Assembly (NCBI GenBank): GCA_900079765.1
Contig: LT599017.1
Location: 3,067,200-3,131,199, forward strand
Reading direction: 5' to 3'
DNA length: 64,000 bases
From: an uncultured Eubacteriales bacterium
Lineage (GTDB): Bacteria; Bacillota; Clostridia; Oscillospirales; Oscillospiraceae
The notes beneath the pieces were generated by a model, which was given only the letters and a program-made list of their open reading frames with translations, did not search any database and was not told where the DNA came from. A program made the translations under genes and the position numbers. Shown in pieces: positions 33,818 through 44,017 of this stretch; position 1 is the first letter of the stretch, and each line of letters opens with the position of its first letter.

Positions 33818-36800
33818 TTACAGTTTTCCCACAAACCGCTGAAGCATTGCAGCGACTTCAGCGCGGGTAGCCTGACCCTGAGGATCCAATGCACCATTCT
33901 TGCCGTTGACGATGCTATTCTCCACAGCCCACTTCATGGCCGCGGCGGCATAGCTGCTGACACTGTCCGCGTCCCTGAATTCACGCATGGCTGTGTCGGC
34001 CGTCTTGGGGCTGCCCGCATAGCGGTAGAGCATGGTCACAAGCTGCTCACGGGTAAGATTCCCCTGGGGGGCCGTCCCGTCAGAGATGCCCTGCTCCTTG
34101 GCCCAGCTCATACCTGCCTCATACCAAGTACTTCCGGCAGCGGTGTCCTGACCATCCAGGCGGGCCAGCACGGTCATCAGCATGCCCCGGGTCATAGGCT
34201 CGCCTGCGCCAAAGCTGGTGGCGGAGGTGCCGTTGAAGAGCTCGCGGGCGGTGACAAAGGTCACGCTCTCATAGGCCCAGTTACTCTCGGACATATCGTT
34301 GAATCTCTTGGTGTTGTCCACGACCTTAATGGTCACATCACCCTGAACAGCCAGCGCAATACCTCCCTCGGTGGGTACAGCGGTCTTGATGATCTCCTCG
34401 GTGCCGTCCGCCTTGACAAGCACGGCCACAGTGCCGGGCTTCACGTTCTGCATGGGAATTACCGCCTTGACGGGCTTGTCGGCAGGGGCACTCACGGTGA
34501 TGGTGGACTTACCTGCCTCCACGGGGAGGATGGGCAGTGTCACAACCATGGTGCCGTCTGCCGCCTTCGCGGGAACAGTAGCAGTGGCCGTAATTGTGCC
34601 ATCGGAAGTTTTCGCAGTCTCACCCTTCACGCCATCGGCGGTCTGACCGGACTGCTTCACACTGCCGTCCTTTTTGGTTTCTATCACATTGATGGAACCA
34701 TCGGTCCACTTGGTGGTCTCGGTGACCGTGCCGTCGGGCTTGGTGACAGTCGTGGTGGTGGAACCGTCGGCATTCTTGGTGGTCTTGGTCTTGTTTCCAG
34801 TGGTGGAGTCGCTGTAGGTCGGGTTCTGGTTCCACTTGGCGTACAGCGTCATGGACTGTGTCACGAGATCGGTGTCAAAGCTCCAGGCCTCGGTCAGCTC
34901 CGCGTCCTTATACCAGCCGTCGAAGGTATAGCCGGGCTTGGTGGGGATGGAGGGGGCAGTCAGCTTGCCGCCGTTTTCCACCTTGACCACCGCGCTTTCA
35001 CTGCCGCCATTGGTCTCAAAAGTGACGGCCCACTTATAGTGCATGGCATCCAGCGCGTTCTGGAGCGCGACCTGCGCGTCATAGAGCTCTGTTTGGGTGG
35101 CGTCCCCGCCCTTTTTCAGCACTGCCTGCGCGGCGGCAAGCTCGGTCTGATAAGCAGCCCAGAGGGCGGGCTCATAGTCCGTCTCAGTCAGGGCATTGTC
35201 CCCGGTCACGCTGTCCACCAGTGCCTGCAGCCATTCGGGATTCAGGATGGACTGTGGTTCCATCAGCTTGACATAGGCGTGATAGCGGTAATTATAGGCG
35301 TCATACATGGGGTAGAAATTCAGGCCGTCCACCACCAAGTGGGGGGTGCCGTCCCCGCCCGCAGGGGTCTCGATCTGGGTGGTCTCAACCAGGTTCGTAT
35401 CGCTGAGGGATAGGGTGTACCAGTTCATTGGGATGTAGCTGCTCCGGTCGTCCTTGGCGACCATGACCATGGGGCCGTACATCAGGGAGGCGACCTCGGC
35501 ACCGTCCACGGTGTCGGGCGTTTTGTCCAAGTGCAGGGTGTAGGGCATGTGGATGGTCACCACGTCGCCGGACTTCCACGTGCGGTCAATCAGCACATAG
35601 GAGCTGGGGGTGGGCTCGGTGCAGACGACCTCGCCGTTCACCTTGACGGTGAACCCCTCTGTGGCCCAGTAGGGGACGCGCAGCTTCATCTTAAAGCTGC
35701 CGGAGCCGGTCACGGTCAGAGTGGAGTCCTCAGAGGGGAAGGAGGTCTCCTGCTTCACGGTGATGTTCTTCTCGGCCCACTTCACGGTGGTGGGCATATA
35801 GAGGTTCACATACAGAGTGTCGTCCGTCTTGGCGTAAGCAGCGGCCTGGTAGTGGACATGGTTCTCCATGCCGGTGCCGTTGCAGCAGGTAAAACCGCCG
35901 TAGTCGCTGTCATAGTCGCGTCTCTGGCCCGGGTCGATGGGCAGCATGTAGGTGACGCCGTTGTGCATGTAGCTGTTGACGTCGTGACTCTGGGACGAGG
36001 CGATCTGGTTGAGCACGGTGCGCTCATAGTAGTCCATGTACACCGCGTTATCCGGGTCGTAGTTGTAAAGCTCCTGGGTCAGCTTAAGCATATTGTAGGC
36101 CGCACAGGTCTCACAGTTCTCGCCGCGGCCGTCGTTCCCCAGGATGTTTTTGCCCTGGGCGTACGGCTCCTTAAATCGCTCTCCCGTTCCCACGCCGCCG
36201 ATGGAGTAGGCGTAGCGCGCCGTGGTCAGCTCCCAGAAGTGCTTGGCAATGTCGTAGTAGTACACATCGCCGGTAGCCGCGTACTCGTGGACGGCGCCCA
36301 CGATCTGCGGAATGTGCTGGTTGGCGTGGCGGTTTTTGATGGTGTCTTCATTGTTGCCGAGGCCGTCGAAGAAGTCCTTGTTGTCAAACATCTTGGAGGC
36401 GGCTAGGTAGAGTGTGTCCCCGGTCAGTTCATAGAGCCGGGCAAGAGATTCGTTCATGCCGCCGTACTCGCCAGCGATGTACATGCTCCACATCTTCTCG
36501 CGCTGCGCCTGAGTGCAGGCGTTCAGGCGATTGTACACCCACAGGCCCAGGTCCTTGGCGATCTCCAAGCCCTCTTCATTGCCCGCGTAGAGGTAGCTGT
36601 CGAGGAAACCGGCCAGCAGCTTATGCATGGTATAGTAGGGGGCCCATATGGTGCTGTAGGGGGTGTACTGCTCCAGCAGGGCAAATTGGTCGGGTGAGTA
36701 GGCACTGATGAACCCCTCACCCCAGGTATTGGGGGTGGTGCTCCACTTGGTCTGGGCGGCGTCCGTAGGCGTGCACCTGGTCGTAAAGGCCGCTGCGTCA

Positions 36801-38800
36801 CCCTCGGAGAGCTCCTGGAGCTTACGCATCTCGCTGATCATGTAGTCGAGCTTGGTTTTATAGACTTCGTCTCCGGTGGAGGCGTAGGCCTGGGCCAGGG
36901 CGGACATGAAGTGGCCGGTGGAATGGCCGCGCAGCAGGCCGGTGGGGGCGTCCCAGCCGGTGAGAGCCTTCGCGCCTTTGGTGTCCTGGCCGAACGTCTT
37001 GCGGAAATTGTATAGCATACGGTCGGCGTCCATGAGCTTGAGGTACTCCAACGTGCGGGCCATGTTCTCTCCGTAGATGGTGTCGGTGCCGTCCAAGGAG
37101 ATGGCGCTCAAATCGAAAGACTCGGTGATCGCGGCGGGGGCCTGCTCCTCTTCGTCGATGACCGTAACCACGGCCTTGACCTTGTTGTCGTGGCCGACCA
37201 AGCTGCCCTCCAGGGTCTTCGTGCCTACCTCACCAAACACGGACCCGGTGAGTCCGGTGGGCCAGACCGCCTTCACTGTGCCGACGCTACCGTCCTCAAA
37301 AGTCACGGTCACGGCGGCGGGCAAAGAGGGGACGATGCCGCAGACGGTAGACACCGCAACGTCGGGCACCTTTACAATGTCGAGTTTCTCATAGAGGGGC
37401 AGGACGGTGACGATGAACGCCCGCTCTTTGCTGATCTCGCCCTTAACCACGGTGGCGGTAACAGTCACCTGGGCGGACTGGCCGACCGGTCTCTTCACCG
37501 TTCCGTTGGCGGAGACGCAGTTCTCGTTGGAGCTTTTCCAGGTGATGGTGGACCCCAGGCCTCCGACGGTAGGCATGGTCAGGTTCTCGGTCACCGCGCT
37601 GAGGTTGCCCAGGTCGATGGCGGCGGCGTCCGCGTCCACTGCCTCCTGGTCGCTGGGCAGATGGAGTACCGTTACTGTAAAGGCCCTGGTGTCGGATATC
37701 GCGCCGGAGGAGATTGTGGCGGTGAGCTCCACCTGGGCGTCGGGCTGGCTGGTGGCGGGCCGGGTCACCACGCCTGCATTGGTGATCACGGCGGTGTCAG
37801 AGCTCTTCCAGACGATGGCGCTGCCTGCGGTTCCCTTGACCGGGAGGGAGAGGTCGCCCGTCACTGCGCTGGTGTCCCCCAGGGTCAGGGACTTCTTGTC
37901 GCGGGAGACCCTCTCGTCGTCGGGAATGGTGAACATACCCGTGACCTCCTCATCGGAGAGCACGCGGTTATAGATACGGAAGTCGGCAATCATACCGTTC
38001 AGAATGTCATTTTTAAACTGGCCATACCCGATCCAGTTCTGGGTGGAGCCCTGGAGGACTGAGAGGTCGGCGTCCGTCTTAACCGCGTCACCGATCTGCA
38101 CACCGTCCTCATAGAGTCTCATGGTCTTCTCGCTGCCGTCAAAGGTCACAGTGGTCAGCTTCCACACCCCGGTGGTCAAACTGGAGCCCTTTTCCGGCCC
38201 CTTCTCAGCGCTCCAGCCGCTCTTGGTCAGCGCGGCGGTATAGCCGGTGTGGCCCGTGTTTCCACCGCCATCGAGCAAATATAAGTAGCTGGTGGTGTTG
38301 CTGCCCAGGTCCCAAATGCGGGCGTAACTACCCGTCTGCTTAACATAGACCCAGCAGCTGATGGTCAGGTCCTCAAGGTCGTTCAGCACGCCCTGGGGCA
38401 TCTCCACATAGTTGTGTCCGTCCCCCGGCTGGCCGCCCTGCAGTACAATGGCGGTCTCCTCTTTGCCGTAGATCGTGACCTGCTCGGTCTGCACGCCGCT
38501 GCCCCGGGGCCTCACCTCGGCGGCCAGGCCATTCCCGCTGATGTCATTCACAATCGTGCCCGATGCCAGGGATTTAAAGTCGTAATGCACGATCAGGCCG
38601 TCCTCGGCCTGGACGTTCGTATCGCTCATCAGTCCCGTCTCACTTCCGGGAGCTGGCTGCGCATCCTGCATTTCAACCACGGGCAAAGTCTCCTGCTCGA
38701 GGGGGGTCGCCCCTCCTTCCGCCGCGAGTCCTGCTGGCATGATACCGACCAGCATGGCCGTGACGAGCACGGCTGCCATTGCCTGTTTTCCTGTTTTCAT
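33818..38800 (-). CDS. SLH-anchored multidomain GH127 beta-L-arabinofuranosidase
   Basis: 1660 residues from ATG 38800 with GGGAG eight bases upstream. Order: signal peptide (1-27); LamG-type concanavalin fold (about 70-270); two degenerate bacterial Ig domains (about 300-470); a group-4 Ig-like domain (about 475-550); the GH127 catalytic domain (about 557-1200); an InlB-type beta-grasp repeat (about 1257-1323); a Thr/Lys/Asp linker; three SLH repeats (about 1497-1660). The GH127 zinc-thiolate site is intact: Glu894 and Cys896 in GENCETC and Cys972-Cys973 in FTCCNG. This matches the Glu338/Cys340/Cys417/Cys418 set of the Bifidobacterium enzyme almost to the residue spacing. It would cut beta-L-arabinofuranosides at the cell wall. 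It lies downstream of the arabinose operon that would use the product. Confidence 0.92.
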   Translation of the reverse strand: MKTGKQAMAAVLVTAMLVGIMPAGLAAEGGATPLEQETLPVVEMQDAQPAPGSETGLMSDTNVQAEDGLIVHYDFKSLASGTIVNDISGNGLAAEVRPRGSGVQTEQVTIYGKEETAIVLQGGQPGDGHNYVEMPQGVLNDLEDLTISCWVYVKQTGSYARIWDLGSNTTSYLYLLDGGGNTGHTGYTAALTKSGWSAEKGPEKGSSLTTGVWKLTTVTFDGSEKTMRLYEDGVQIGDAVKTDADLSVLQGSTQNWIGYGQFKNDILNGMIADFRIYNRVLSDEEVTGMFTIPDDERVSRDKKSLTLGDTSAVTGDLSLPVKGTAGSAIVWKSSDTAVITNAGVVTRPATSQPDAQVELTATISSGAISDTRAFTVTVLHLPSDQEAVDADAAAIDLGNLSAVTENLTMPTVGGLGSTITWKSSNENCVSANGTVKRPVGQSAQVTVTATVVKGEISKERAFIVTVLPLYEKLDIVKVPDVAVSTVCGIVPSLPAAVTVTFEDGSVGTVKAVWPTGLTGSVFGEVGTKTLEGSLVGHDNKVKAVVTVIDEEEQAPAAITESFDLSAISLDGTDTIYGENMARTLEYLKLMDADRMLYNFRKTFGQDTKGAKALTGWDAPTGLLRGHSTGHFMSALAQAYASTGDEVYKTKLDYMISEMRKLQELSEGDAAAFTTRCTPTDAAQTKWSTTPNTWGEGFISAYSPDQFALLEQYTPYSTIWAPYYTMHKLLAGFLDSYLYAGNEEGLEIAKDLGLWVYNRLNACTQAQREKMWSMYIAGEYGGMNESLARLYELTGDTLYLAASKMFDNKDFFDGLGNNEDTIKNRHANQHIPQIVGAVHEYAATGDVYYYDIAKHFWELTTARYAYSIGGVGTGERFKEPYAQGKNILGNDGRGENCETCAAYNMLKLTQELYNYDPDNAVYMDYYERTVLNQIASSQSHDVNSYMHNGVTYMLPIDPGQRRDYDSDYGGFTCCNGTGMENHVHYQAAAYAKTDDTLYVNLYMPTTVKWAEKNITVKQETSFPSEDSTLTVTGSGSFKMKLRVPYWATEGFTVKVNGEVVCTEPTPSSYVLIDRTWKSGDVVTIHMPYTLHLDKTPDTVDGAEVASLMYGPMVMVAKDDRSSYIPMNWYTLSLSDTNLVETTQIETPAGGDGTPHLVVDGLNFYPMYDAYNYRYHAYVKLMEPQSILNPEWLQALVDSVTGDNALTETDYEPALWAAYQTELAAAQAVLKKGGDATQTELYDAQVALQNALDAMHYKWAVTFETNGGSESAVVKVENGGKLTAPSIPTKPGYTFDGWYKDAELTEAWSFDTDLVTQSMTLYAKWNQNPTYSDSTTGNKTKTTKNADGSTTTTVTKPDGTVTETTKWTDGSINVIETKKDGSVKQSGQTADGVKGETAKTSDGTITATATVPAKAADGTMVVTLPILPVEAGKSTITVSAPADKPVKAVIPMQNVKPGTVAVLVKADGTEEIIKTAVPTEGGIALAVQGDVTIKVVDNTKRFNDMSESNWAYESVTFVTARELFNGTSATSFGAGEPMTRGMLMTVLARLDGQDTAAGSTWYEAGMSWAKEQGISDGTAPQGNLTREQLVTMLYRYAGSPKTADTAMREFRDADSVSSYAAAAMKWAVENSIVNGKNGALDPQGQATRAEVAAMLQRFVGKL

Positions 38801-39236
38801 TGTGTGATCTCCCTTCAAAATATCTTCTTTTTCCTTGGGGACTTTGTGGAATTAGTGGTATTGTGGTTCAGGGAACACTATGGAAACGCTAGAATCATTT
38901 CGGCAGGCTATCTTGAACGGCAAATCCGTCCTTAGCAGGAGCTCTCCCAGTTTGACGCGCTGACTTCCTCGGGTGGTTACCACTGGAAGCTTGGCAGACT
39001 CCTACTCCATGTCTTGTACGCGTGAGAGACCGTGGGGTACCATCTTCTTTGCCAATAAACGCGCATTTATTGCAGTCGTTGCGAATTTGCGTACTTCACC
39101 TTCTTCCATGTCATCTATGGTCTTCTCGTCACGATCCGGCACCTCGCAGCGAGGACTCCGCCGCAGGCGGATGGAGCAGCGGGCTGTGCCGGAGTCCAGA
39201 ATCATGCGTCAGACATGATTCCAAAGCGTTCCGGTT
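38801..39236. other. Intergenic region between araD and the GH127 gene
   Basis: 436 bases. A minus-strand frame at 39002-39205 (67 codons, ending ARLLAKKMVPHGLSRVQDME) lacks a clear ribosome site and matches nothing I recognise. The GH127 promoter must lie here or the gene depends on read-through from araD, but I find no convincing -35/-10 pair. A loose cre-like sequence TGGAAACGCT sits at 38880-38889. Confidence 0.35.
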
Positions 39237-39941
39237 TCATGTTGCCTCTCCCTGCCCGTAATAGGCGTTGGGGCCATGTTTACGGGAAAAGTGCTTATTG
39301 AGTACGCACTGGGGGGCCGGGGAGGCGGAAGCACAAATCTGGCGGGTGAGGGTCGCCATCCTGGCGACCTCCTCCAGCACGACCGCGTGGTACACCGCCT
39401 GGGCGGGGTCCTTGCCCCAGGTGAAGGGGCCGTGGCTGAAACAGATCACGCCCGGGATGTAAGCGGGGTCAATGCCCCGCTCCCGGAATGTTTCAATGAT
39501 GACCTTACCCGTGCTTCGCTCATAATCCTCGTCGATTTCCTCCGCCGTCAAGTGGCGCGCGCAGGGGATGGGGCCGTAAAAATAGTCGGCATGGGTGGTG
39601 CCGTAGGCGGGGATATCCTCCCCCGCCTGGGCCCAGCCCACCGCATGGGGACTGTGGGTGTGAACAATGCCGCCCAGGGCTGGGAACGCCTTGTAGAGCT
39701 CAATATGGGTCTTGGTGTCGCTGGAGGGGTTCATCCTCCCCTCCACCTGCATGCCATCTAAGTCCAGCACCACCAGGTCGGCGGGATTTAAGTCGTCATA
39801 CTCCACGCCGGAGGGCTTGATGACTACAAGGCCCCTTTCACGGTCGATCCCAGAGACATTGCCCCAGGTGTAGGTGACCAGCCCCCGGCGGGGCAGCTCC
39901 ATATTGGCCTCGTAGACCTGCTGTTTAAGTTCTTCTAACAT
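39237..39941 (-). CDS. araD: L-ribulose-5-phosphate 4-epimerase
   Basis: 234 residues, the normal length. It converts L-ribulose-5-phosphate to D-xylulose-5-phosphate by retro-aldol chemistry. [30 protein letters not shown] is the class II aldolase-like N-terminus. The zinc ligands are in [16 protein letters not shown] and the later His in FSHGPFTWG. It lies 10 bases after araA. It is the last gene of the transport-catabolism operon. Confidence 0.96.
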   Translation of the reverse strand: MLEELKQQVYEANMELPRRGLVTYTWGNVSGIDRERGLVVIKPSGVEYDDLNPADLVVLDLDGMQVEGRMNPSSDTKTHIELYKAFPALGGIVHTHSPHAVGWAQAGEDIPAYGTTHADYFYGPIPCARHLTAEEIDEDYERSTGKVIIETFRERGIDPAYIPGVICFSHGPFTWGKDPAQAVYHAVVLEEVARMATLTRQICASASPAPQCVLNKHFSRKHGPNAYYGQGEAT

Positions 39942-39951
39942 ACCAAGCCCC

Positions 39952-41421
39952 TTACTTCAGCTTCCAGGCGAGGTCGCTGAGGAAGAGTTCCTGCTCCAGG
40001 CTGTCGGGCGTGGTATCCTTGTCGATGCGGACGAACTCAATGTCCATCATCCGCGCCCAGTCCTTGAGCATAGTGGGGGTCGCGTCGTAGGTGAGGACGG
40101 TGTGGTGGGCACCGCCGGCGAGGATCCAGCACTTCGCGCCAGTGCAAAGGTCGGGGAGGGCGCGCCACATGACCCGGGCCACAGGGAGGTTGGGCATGGA
40201 CAGGATGGGCTTGACGCACTCGATATCCTGGCAGATCATGCGCAGGCGGCCGCCCATATCGATGAGACTCACGACGCAGGCCATGCCGGGGTGACCCTCA
40301 AAGACCAGGCGGGCGGGGTCCTCCCGGTCTCCAATGCCCAGGGGATGCACCTCGATGCGGGGCTTATCGGCGGCCACGCTGGGGCAGACTTCCAGCATAT
40401 GCGCACCCAAAGAGTACTCCTGGCCGGGTGAGAGATTGTAGGTGTAGTCCTCCATAAAGGCGGTACCCCCGGGCATACCCTCAGTCATGGCCTTGATGAT
40501 ACTCGTCATGGCGGCGACCTTCCAGTCGCCTTCGCCGCCGTAGCCGTAGCCTTGAGCCATCAGGCGCTGGGAGGCGAGACCGGGGAGCTGTTTCAGACCG
40601 TATAGATCCTGGAAGGTGTTGGAGAAGGCCATACAGCCCTCGCTGTCCAGCATCTTCTTCATGGCGATCTCCTCGCGCGCCTGATAGCGGACGGACTCGA
40701 TGTTATCGGTGGCGATGGTGTACAACTCCTTGTACTCCGCCATCAGGGCGTCCACCTCGGCCTCAGTGACGCCATCAATGTACTCCACGAGCTTACCCAC
40801 GGGCCAGGTATTGACCTCCCAGCCCAGTTTTGCCTGGACCTCCACCTTATCGCCCTCGGTGACAGCCACCTCGCGCATATTGTCGCCAAAGCGCATGACC
40901 TTGAGGCTCTTGGAGAACGCCACGCCCACGGCGGCGCGCATCCAGTCGCCCAGCTCGCGGAGGACCTTCTCGTCCTGCCAGTAGCCCATGATGACCTTGC
41001 GGGCCATACGCAGCCGTGCACCGATGAAACCGTGCTCCCGGTCGCCATGGGCGGCCTGGTTCAGGTTCATGAAGTCCATGTCGATCTCATCATTGGGGAT
41101 GTCCCGGTTATACTGGGTGGCAAAGTGGCAGTAGGGCTTCTGGAGGTTCTTGAGGCCGTCGATCCACATCTTGCTGGGGGAGAAGGTGTGCATCCAGGTG
41201 ATGACGCCGGCGCAGTTGGGGTCGTAGTTAGCCTCCCGCACCACGTCGGAGATCTCCTTGGAGGTCTTGGCAGTAACTTTATAGATGAGCTTGCAGGGCA
41301 GGATGCCGCTCTCGTTCATCTTCTCCGCCATCTCCGCGGCTCGGACGGCAACGGTGTCCAGTACCTCGGTGCCGTACAGGAACTGGCTGCCGACCACGAA
41401 CCAAAATTCATATTCTTTCAT
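39952..41421 (-). CDS. araA: L-arabinose isomerase
   Basis: 489 residues; interconverts L-arabinose and L-ribulose, Mn2+-dependent. [17 protein letters not shown] is the family N-terminus. [30 protein letters not shown] and HMLEVCPSV follow, with the metal Glu and His residues in the usual places. AAGGAGGAA lies six bases before the ATG. It is followed by araD and preceded by an FGGY kinase. Confidence 0.97.
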   Translation of the reverse strand: MKEYEFWFVVGSQFLYGTEVLDTVAVRAAEMAEKMNESGILPCKLIYKVTAKTSKEISDVVREANYDPNCAGVITWMHTFSPSKMWIDGLKNLQKPYCHFATQYNRDIPNDEIDMDFMNLNQAAHGDREHGFIGARLRMARKVIMGYWQDEKVLRELGDWMRAAVGVAFSKSLKVMRFGDNMREVAVTEGDKVEVQAKLGWEVNTWPVGKLVEYIDGVTEAEVDALMAEYKELYTIATDNIESVRYQAREEIAMKKMLDSEGCMAFSNTFQDLYGLKQLPGLASQRLMAQGYGYGGEGDWKVAAMTSIIKAMTEGMPGGTAFMEDYTYNLSPGQEYSLGAHMLEVCPSVAADKPRIEVHPLGIGDREDPARLVFEGHPGMACVVSLIDMGGRLRMICQDIECVKPILSMPNLPVARVMWRALPDLCTGAKCWILAGGAHHTVLTYDATPTMLKDWARMMDIEFVRIDKDTTPDSLEQELFLSDLAWKLK

Positions 41422-41435
41422 AGGGAAGTTCCTCC

Positions 41436-42962
41436 TTAAATTGTTTCTACCGCCGCTTTTTCCGTCGCCAATCCGGATTTGAAACGGGCCAAGTAGGTGT
41501 TAAAACCCGCCACACCGGCACCCTCGGGGAATACGGCGACGCTCTTCGCCTGGGCGAAGACACGGGCTGACAGATACTGCTCCAAGCTTTCTTGTTTGTT
41601 CTTCTCCGCCATAAAGGCCGCCAGCACCGCCATACCGTAGGGGCCGCCCTCGCCGGCGGTCTCCATGCAGGTGACGGGCGCATTGCAGGCGGCCGCCATG
41701 TATCGCTGACCGACCATGGGGGTCTTAAAGAGCCCTCCGTGGCCGATCAGACTTTCGATAGCCACGCCCTCATCGGAGAGGATATCCATGCCAATCTTCA
41801 GGGTAGCCATGGTGGCGTAGAGCTGGGAGCGGAGGAAATTCGCCAGGGTGAAACTGCTCTCTGGGCTGCGGACCACCATAGGACGCCCGGCGTCCAGATG
41901 AGTCACGCCCTCTCCCGCCAGGTAATTGTAGGTGATCACGCCGCCGCAATCGGCGTCCCCCTCCAGGCTCTTCTCGTAGAGCTTGGTGTAGAGCTCGTCG
42001 GCAGACACCTCCGTGCCAAAAAGCCGGGCGGTCTCTCTCAGCACAGAGAACCAGGTGTTCATGTCGCTTGTGCAGTTGTTGCAGTGGACCATAGCCGCCG
42101 GCCTTCCCGCCGGCGTCGTGACCATATCAATTTCGGAATAGACTTTGGACAGGGGCCTTTCCAATACCACCATGGAGAAGATCGAGGTCCCTGCTGACAC
42201 GTTGCCCGTGCGGGGCGCCACAGCGTTGGTGGCCGTCATACCGGTGCCGGCGTCTCCCTCGGCGGGGGCAAAGGGGATCCCGGCGGGAAACAGGCCGTTT
42301 AAGCGCTTGGCTCCCTCCTCGGTCAGGTTTCCGGCGTTCTCGCCGGCGAGGAGGACCTTGGGCAGCAGTTCCCGGATACTCCAGGATTGGTCGGCCGTCA
42401 GCCGCTCGAATTTCGAGAGCATTCCCTCGTCATAGTCCAGGGCCTCGCTGTCTATGGGGAACATACCGCTGGCCTCGCCGATGCCCACGGCGTTGACCCC
42501 GGTCAGCATAAAGTGTACGTACCCGGCCAGGGTGGTGATATGGGCGATTTGGGGCACATGGGGCTCCTTGTTCAGTACCGCCTGGTAGAGGTGGGCGATA
42601 CTCCAGCGCTGAGGGATATTGAAACCGAAACGCTCGGTCAGCTCGTCGGCCGCCTGGGCGGTCATGGTGTTTTGCCAAGTGCGGAAAGGCGTCAGCAAAT
42701 TCCAGTCCCGGTCAAAGGCGAGGTAGCCGTGCATCATTGCGGAGACGCCCATGGCCTCTATCTCGCCGCAGTCCTTGATGCTGCCCAGCGCCGCCTTTAG
42801 CCCGACCCATACCTCACCCAGCGAGTAGGTCCAAACGCCGTTCTCGTAGCGGCTTTTCCAGGTGTAGTCCCCCGAGGAGACGGGGACATAGCGCTCGTCT
42901 ATCGTCACCGCCTTGATGCGGGTGGAGCCCAGCTCTATCCCGAGGAATGATTTCATCGGCAT
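41436..42962 (-). CDS. FGGY-family carbohydrate kinase, probable L-ribulokinase
   Basis: 508 residues. The N-terminal phosphate-1 loop GIELGSTRIKAVTID and the C-terminal ATP site around GHGGLFKTPMVGQ put it in the FGGY family. It is unlike classical AraB and resembles the xylulokinase-like kinases that replace AraB in several Clostridia. Its place between the transporter and araA makes L-ribulose the likely substrate. The start ATG at 42962 follows the permease stop by one base. Confidence 0.85.
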   Translation of the reverse strand: MPMKSFLGIELGSTRIKAVTIDERYVPVSSGDYTWKSRYENGVWTYSLGEVWVGLKAALGSIKDCGEIEAMGVSAMMHGYLAFDRDWNLLTPFRTWQNTMTAQAADELTERFGFNIPQRWSIAHLYQAVLNKEPHVPQIAHITTLAGYVHFMLTGVNAVGIGEASGMFPIDSEALDYDEGMLSKFERLTADQSWSIRELLPKVLLAGENAGNLTEEGAKRLNGLFPAGIPFAPAEGDAGTGMTATNAVAPRTGNVSAGTSIFSMVVLERPLSKVYSEIDMVTTPAGRPAAMVHCNNCTSDMNTWFSVLRETARLFGTEVSADELYTKLYEKSLEGDADCGGVITYNYLAGEGVTHLDAGRPMVVRSPESSFTLANFLRSQLYATMATLKIGMDILSDEGVAIESLIGHGGLFKTPMVGQRYMAAACNAPVTCMETAGEGGPYGMAVLAAFMAEKNKQESLEQYLSARVFAQAKSVAVFPEGAGVAGFNTYLARFKSGLATEKAAVETI

Positions 42963-42963
42963 T

Positions 42964-44016
42964 TCACCGCCTTCTCTGGTTCTTGTGCAGCAGGACGACG
43001 CTCTGGATCACCAGGAAGAGGCAGATCATGACCGCCACAGTGATGTTGGTCCACCAGGCCTCATCCAGGCCCAGGGAGGAGACGATGTTTTTGATCGTGC
43101 TCAGGCTGAGCACACCAAAGAATGTACCCGCGATATTGCCCACACCTCCCGTCAGCATGGTTCCGCCGATGATGGAGGAGGCGATGGCGTTCATCTCCGC
43201 GCCGCTGGCGTGGGAGGGGGAACCGGATCCCACATGGAGGAAGTAGACGAAACCGCCGATGCCCGCCAGGAGGCCGCAGAGCAGATGGGCCATAAACTTG
43301 GTGCCCTTGACGTTGATGCCCAGCATGTTGGAGCTCTGGGTATTGCCGCCCACCGCGTAAAAGTTTCGGCCCAGCTTGGTCCAGCGCAGGAGGGCAAACA
43401 GCACCACGACGGCAACTAACGCAACGACGACGCCGATTTCCACGTAGGCAGGCACATAGTTCCCAAGCTTATTGACCGAGCCCATTCCAGGAACATAGAT
43501 CCGGGTGGATTTCAGTGCCTGGAACTCCTCGTTGGCCACATTGAACTGTGTGGCGTTGACGATGGTAGTCATGCCCTTTGCGAAGAACATACCCGCCAGG
43601 GTGACAATAAAGGGCTGAATGTCGAGGTAGGCGATCAAAAAACCCTGTACGAGACCAAAGAGCAATCCGATGGACAACGCCAGCAAAAGCGAGGTCAGAA
43701 CGCTCCCGCCCTGATAGTCCAGATGGACGGCGCAGCTCATACAGACCAGGGCGGTCAGGGTGCCGACAGAGATATCGATACCGCCGGAGATCATGACGAT
43801 GCTCATGCCGCAGGACAGGATGATGAGGTAGGCGTTCTCGTTGAGGATATTGAAGAAAGTCTGCGCCTTTAGAAAGCCCGAACCCAGGCAGAAGATGGCC
43901 GCGGCGTACATGAGGATAAAGACTGCGATGGTGATGATCAGAAGGAGGTTCGTATCGGAGAGACCGCCGCGGCCCTTCAGGCGGGCTCTTCCCTTTACAG
44001 TCTGTACAGCCGGCAT
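42964..44016 (-). CDS. Sugar ABC transporter permease, YjfF type
   Basis: 350 residues from ATG 44016, with AAAGGAGG eight bases upstream and two bases after the stop of the other permease; the frame is open further up but only across that gene. About nine membrane segments with the family loop SGGIDISVGTLTALVC and AIASSIIGGTMLTGGVGN. Together with the 375-residue permease, the ATPase and the binding protein it forms a pentose/hexose furanose importer like E. coli YtfQRT-YjfF. Confidence 0.92.
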   Translation of the reverse strand: MPAVQTVKGRARLKGRGGLSDTNLLLIITIAVFILMYAAAIFCLGSGFLKAQTFFNILNENAYLIILSCGMSIVMISGGIDISVGTLTALVCMSCAVHLDYQGGSVLTSLLLALSIGLLFGLVQGFLIAYLDIQPFIVTLAGMFFAKGMTTIVNATQFNVANEEFQALKSTRIYVPGMGSVNKLGNYVPAYVEIGVVVALVAVVVLFALLRWTKLGRNFYAVGGNTQSSNMLGINVKGTKFMAHLLCGLLAGIGGFVYFLHVGSGSPSHASGAEMNAIASSIIGGTMLTGGVGNIAGTFFGVLSLSTIKNIVSSLGLDEAWWTNITVAVMICLFLVIQSVVLLHKNQRRR

Positions 44017-44017
44017 A

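Noticed and set aside
38880-38894. cre-like catabolite site before the GH127 gene
   Set aside because: TGGAAACGCTAGAA departs from the consensus in its second half and no promoter could be placed next to it.
39002-39205. 67-codon minus-strand frame between araD and GH127
   Set aside because: No ribosome binding site and no recognisable family; kept only as a remark in the intergenic entry.
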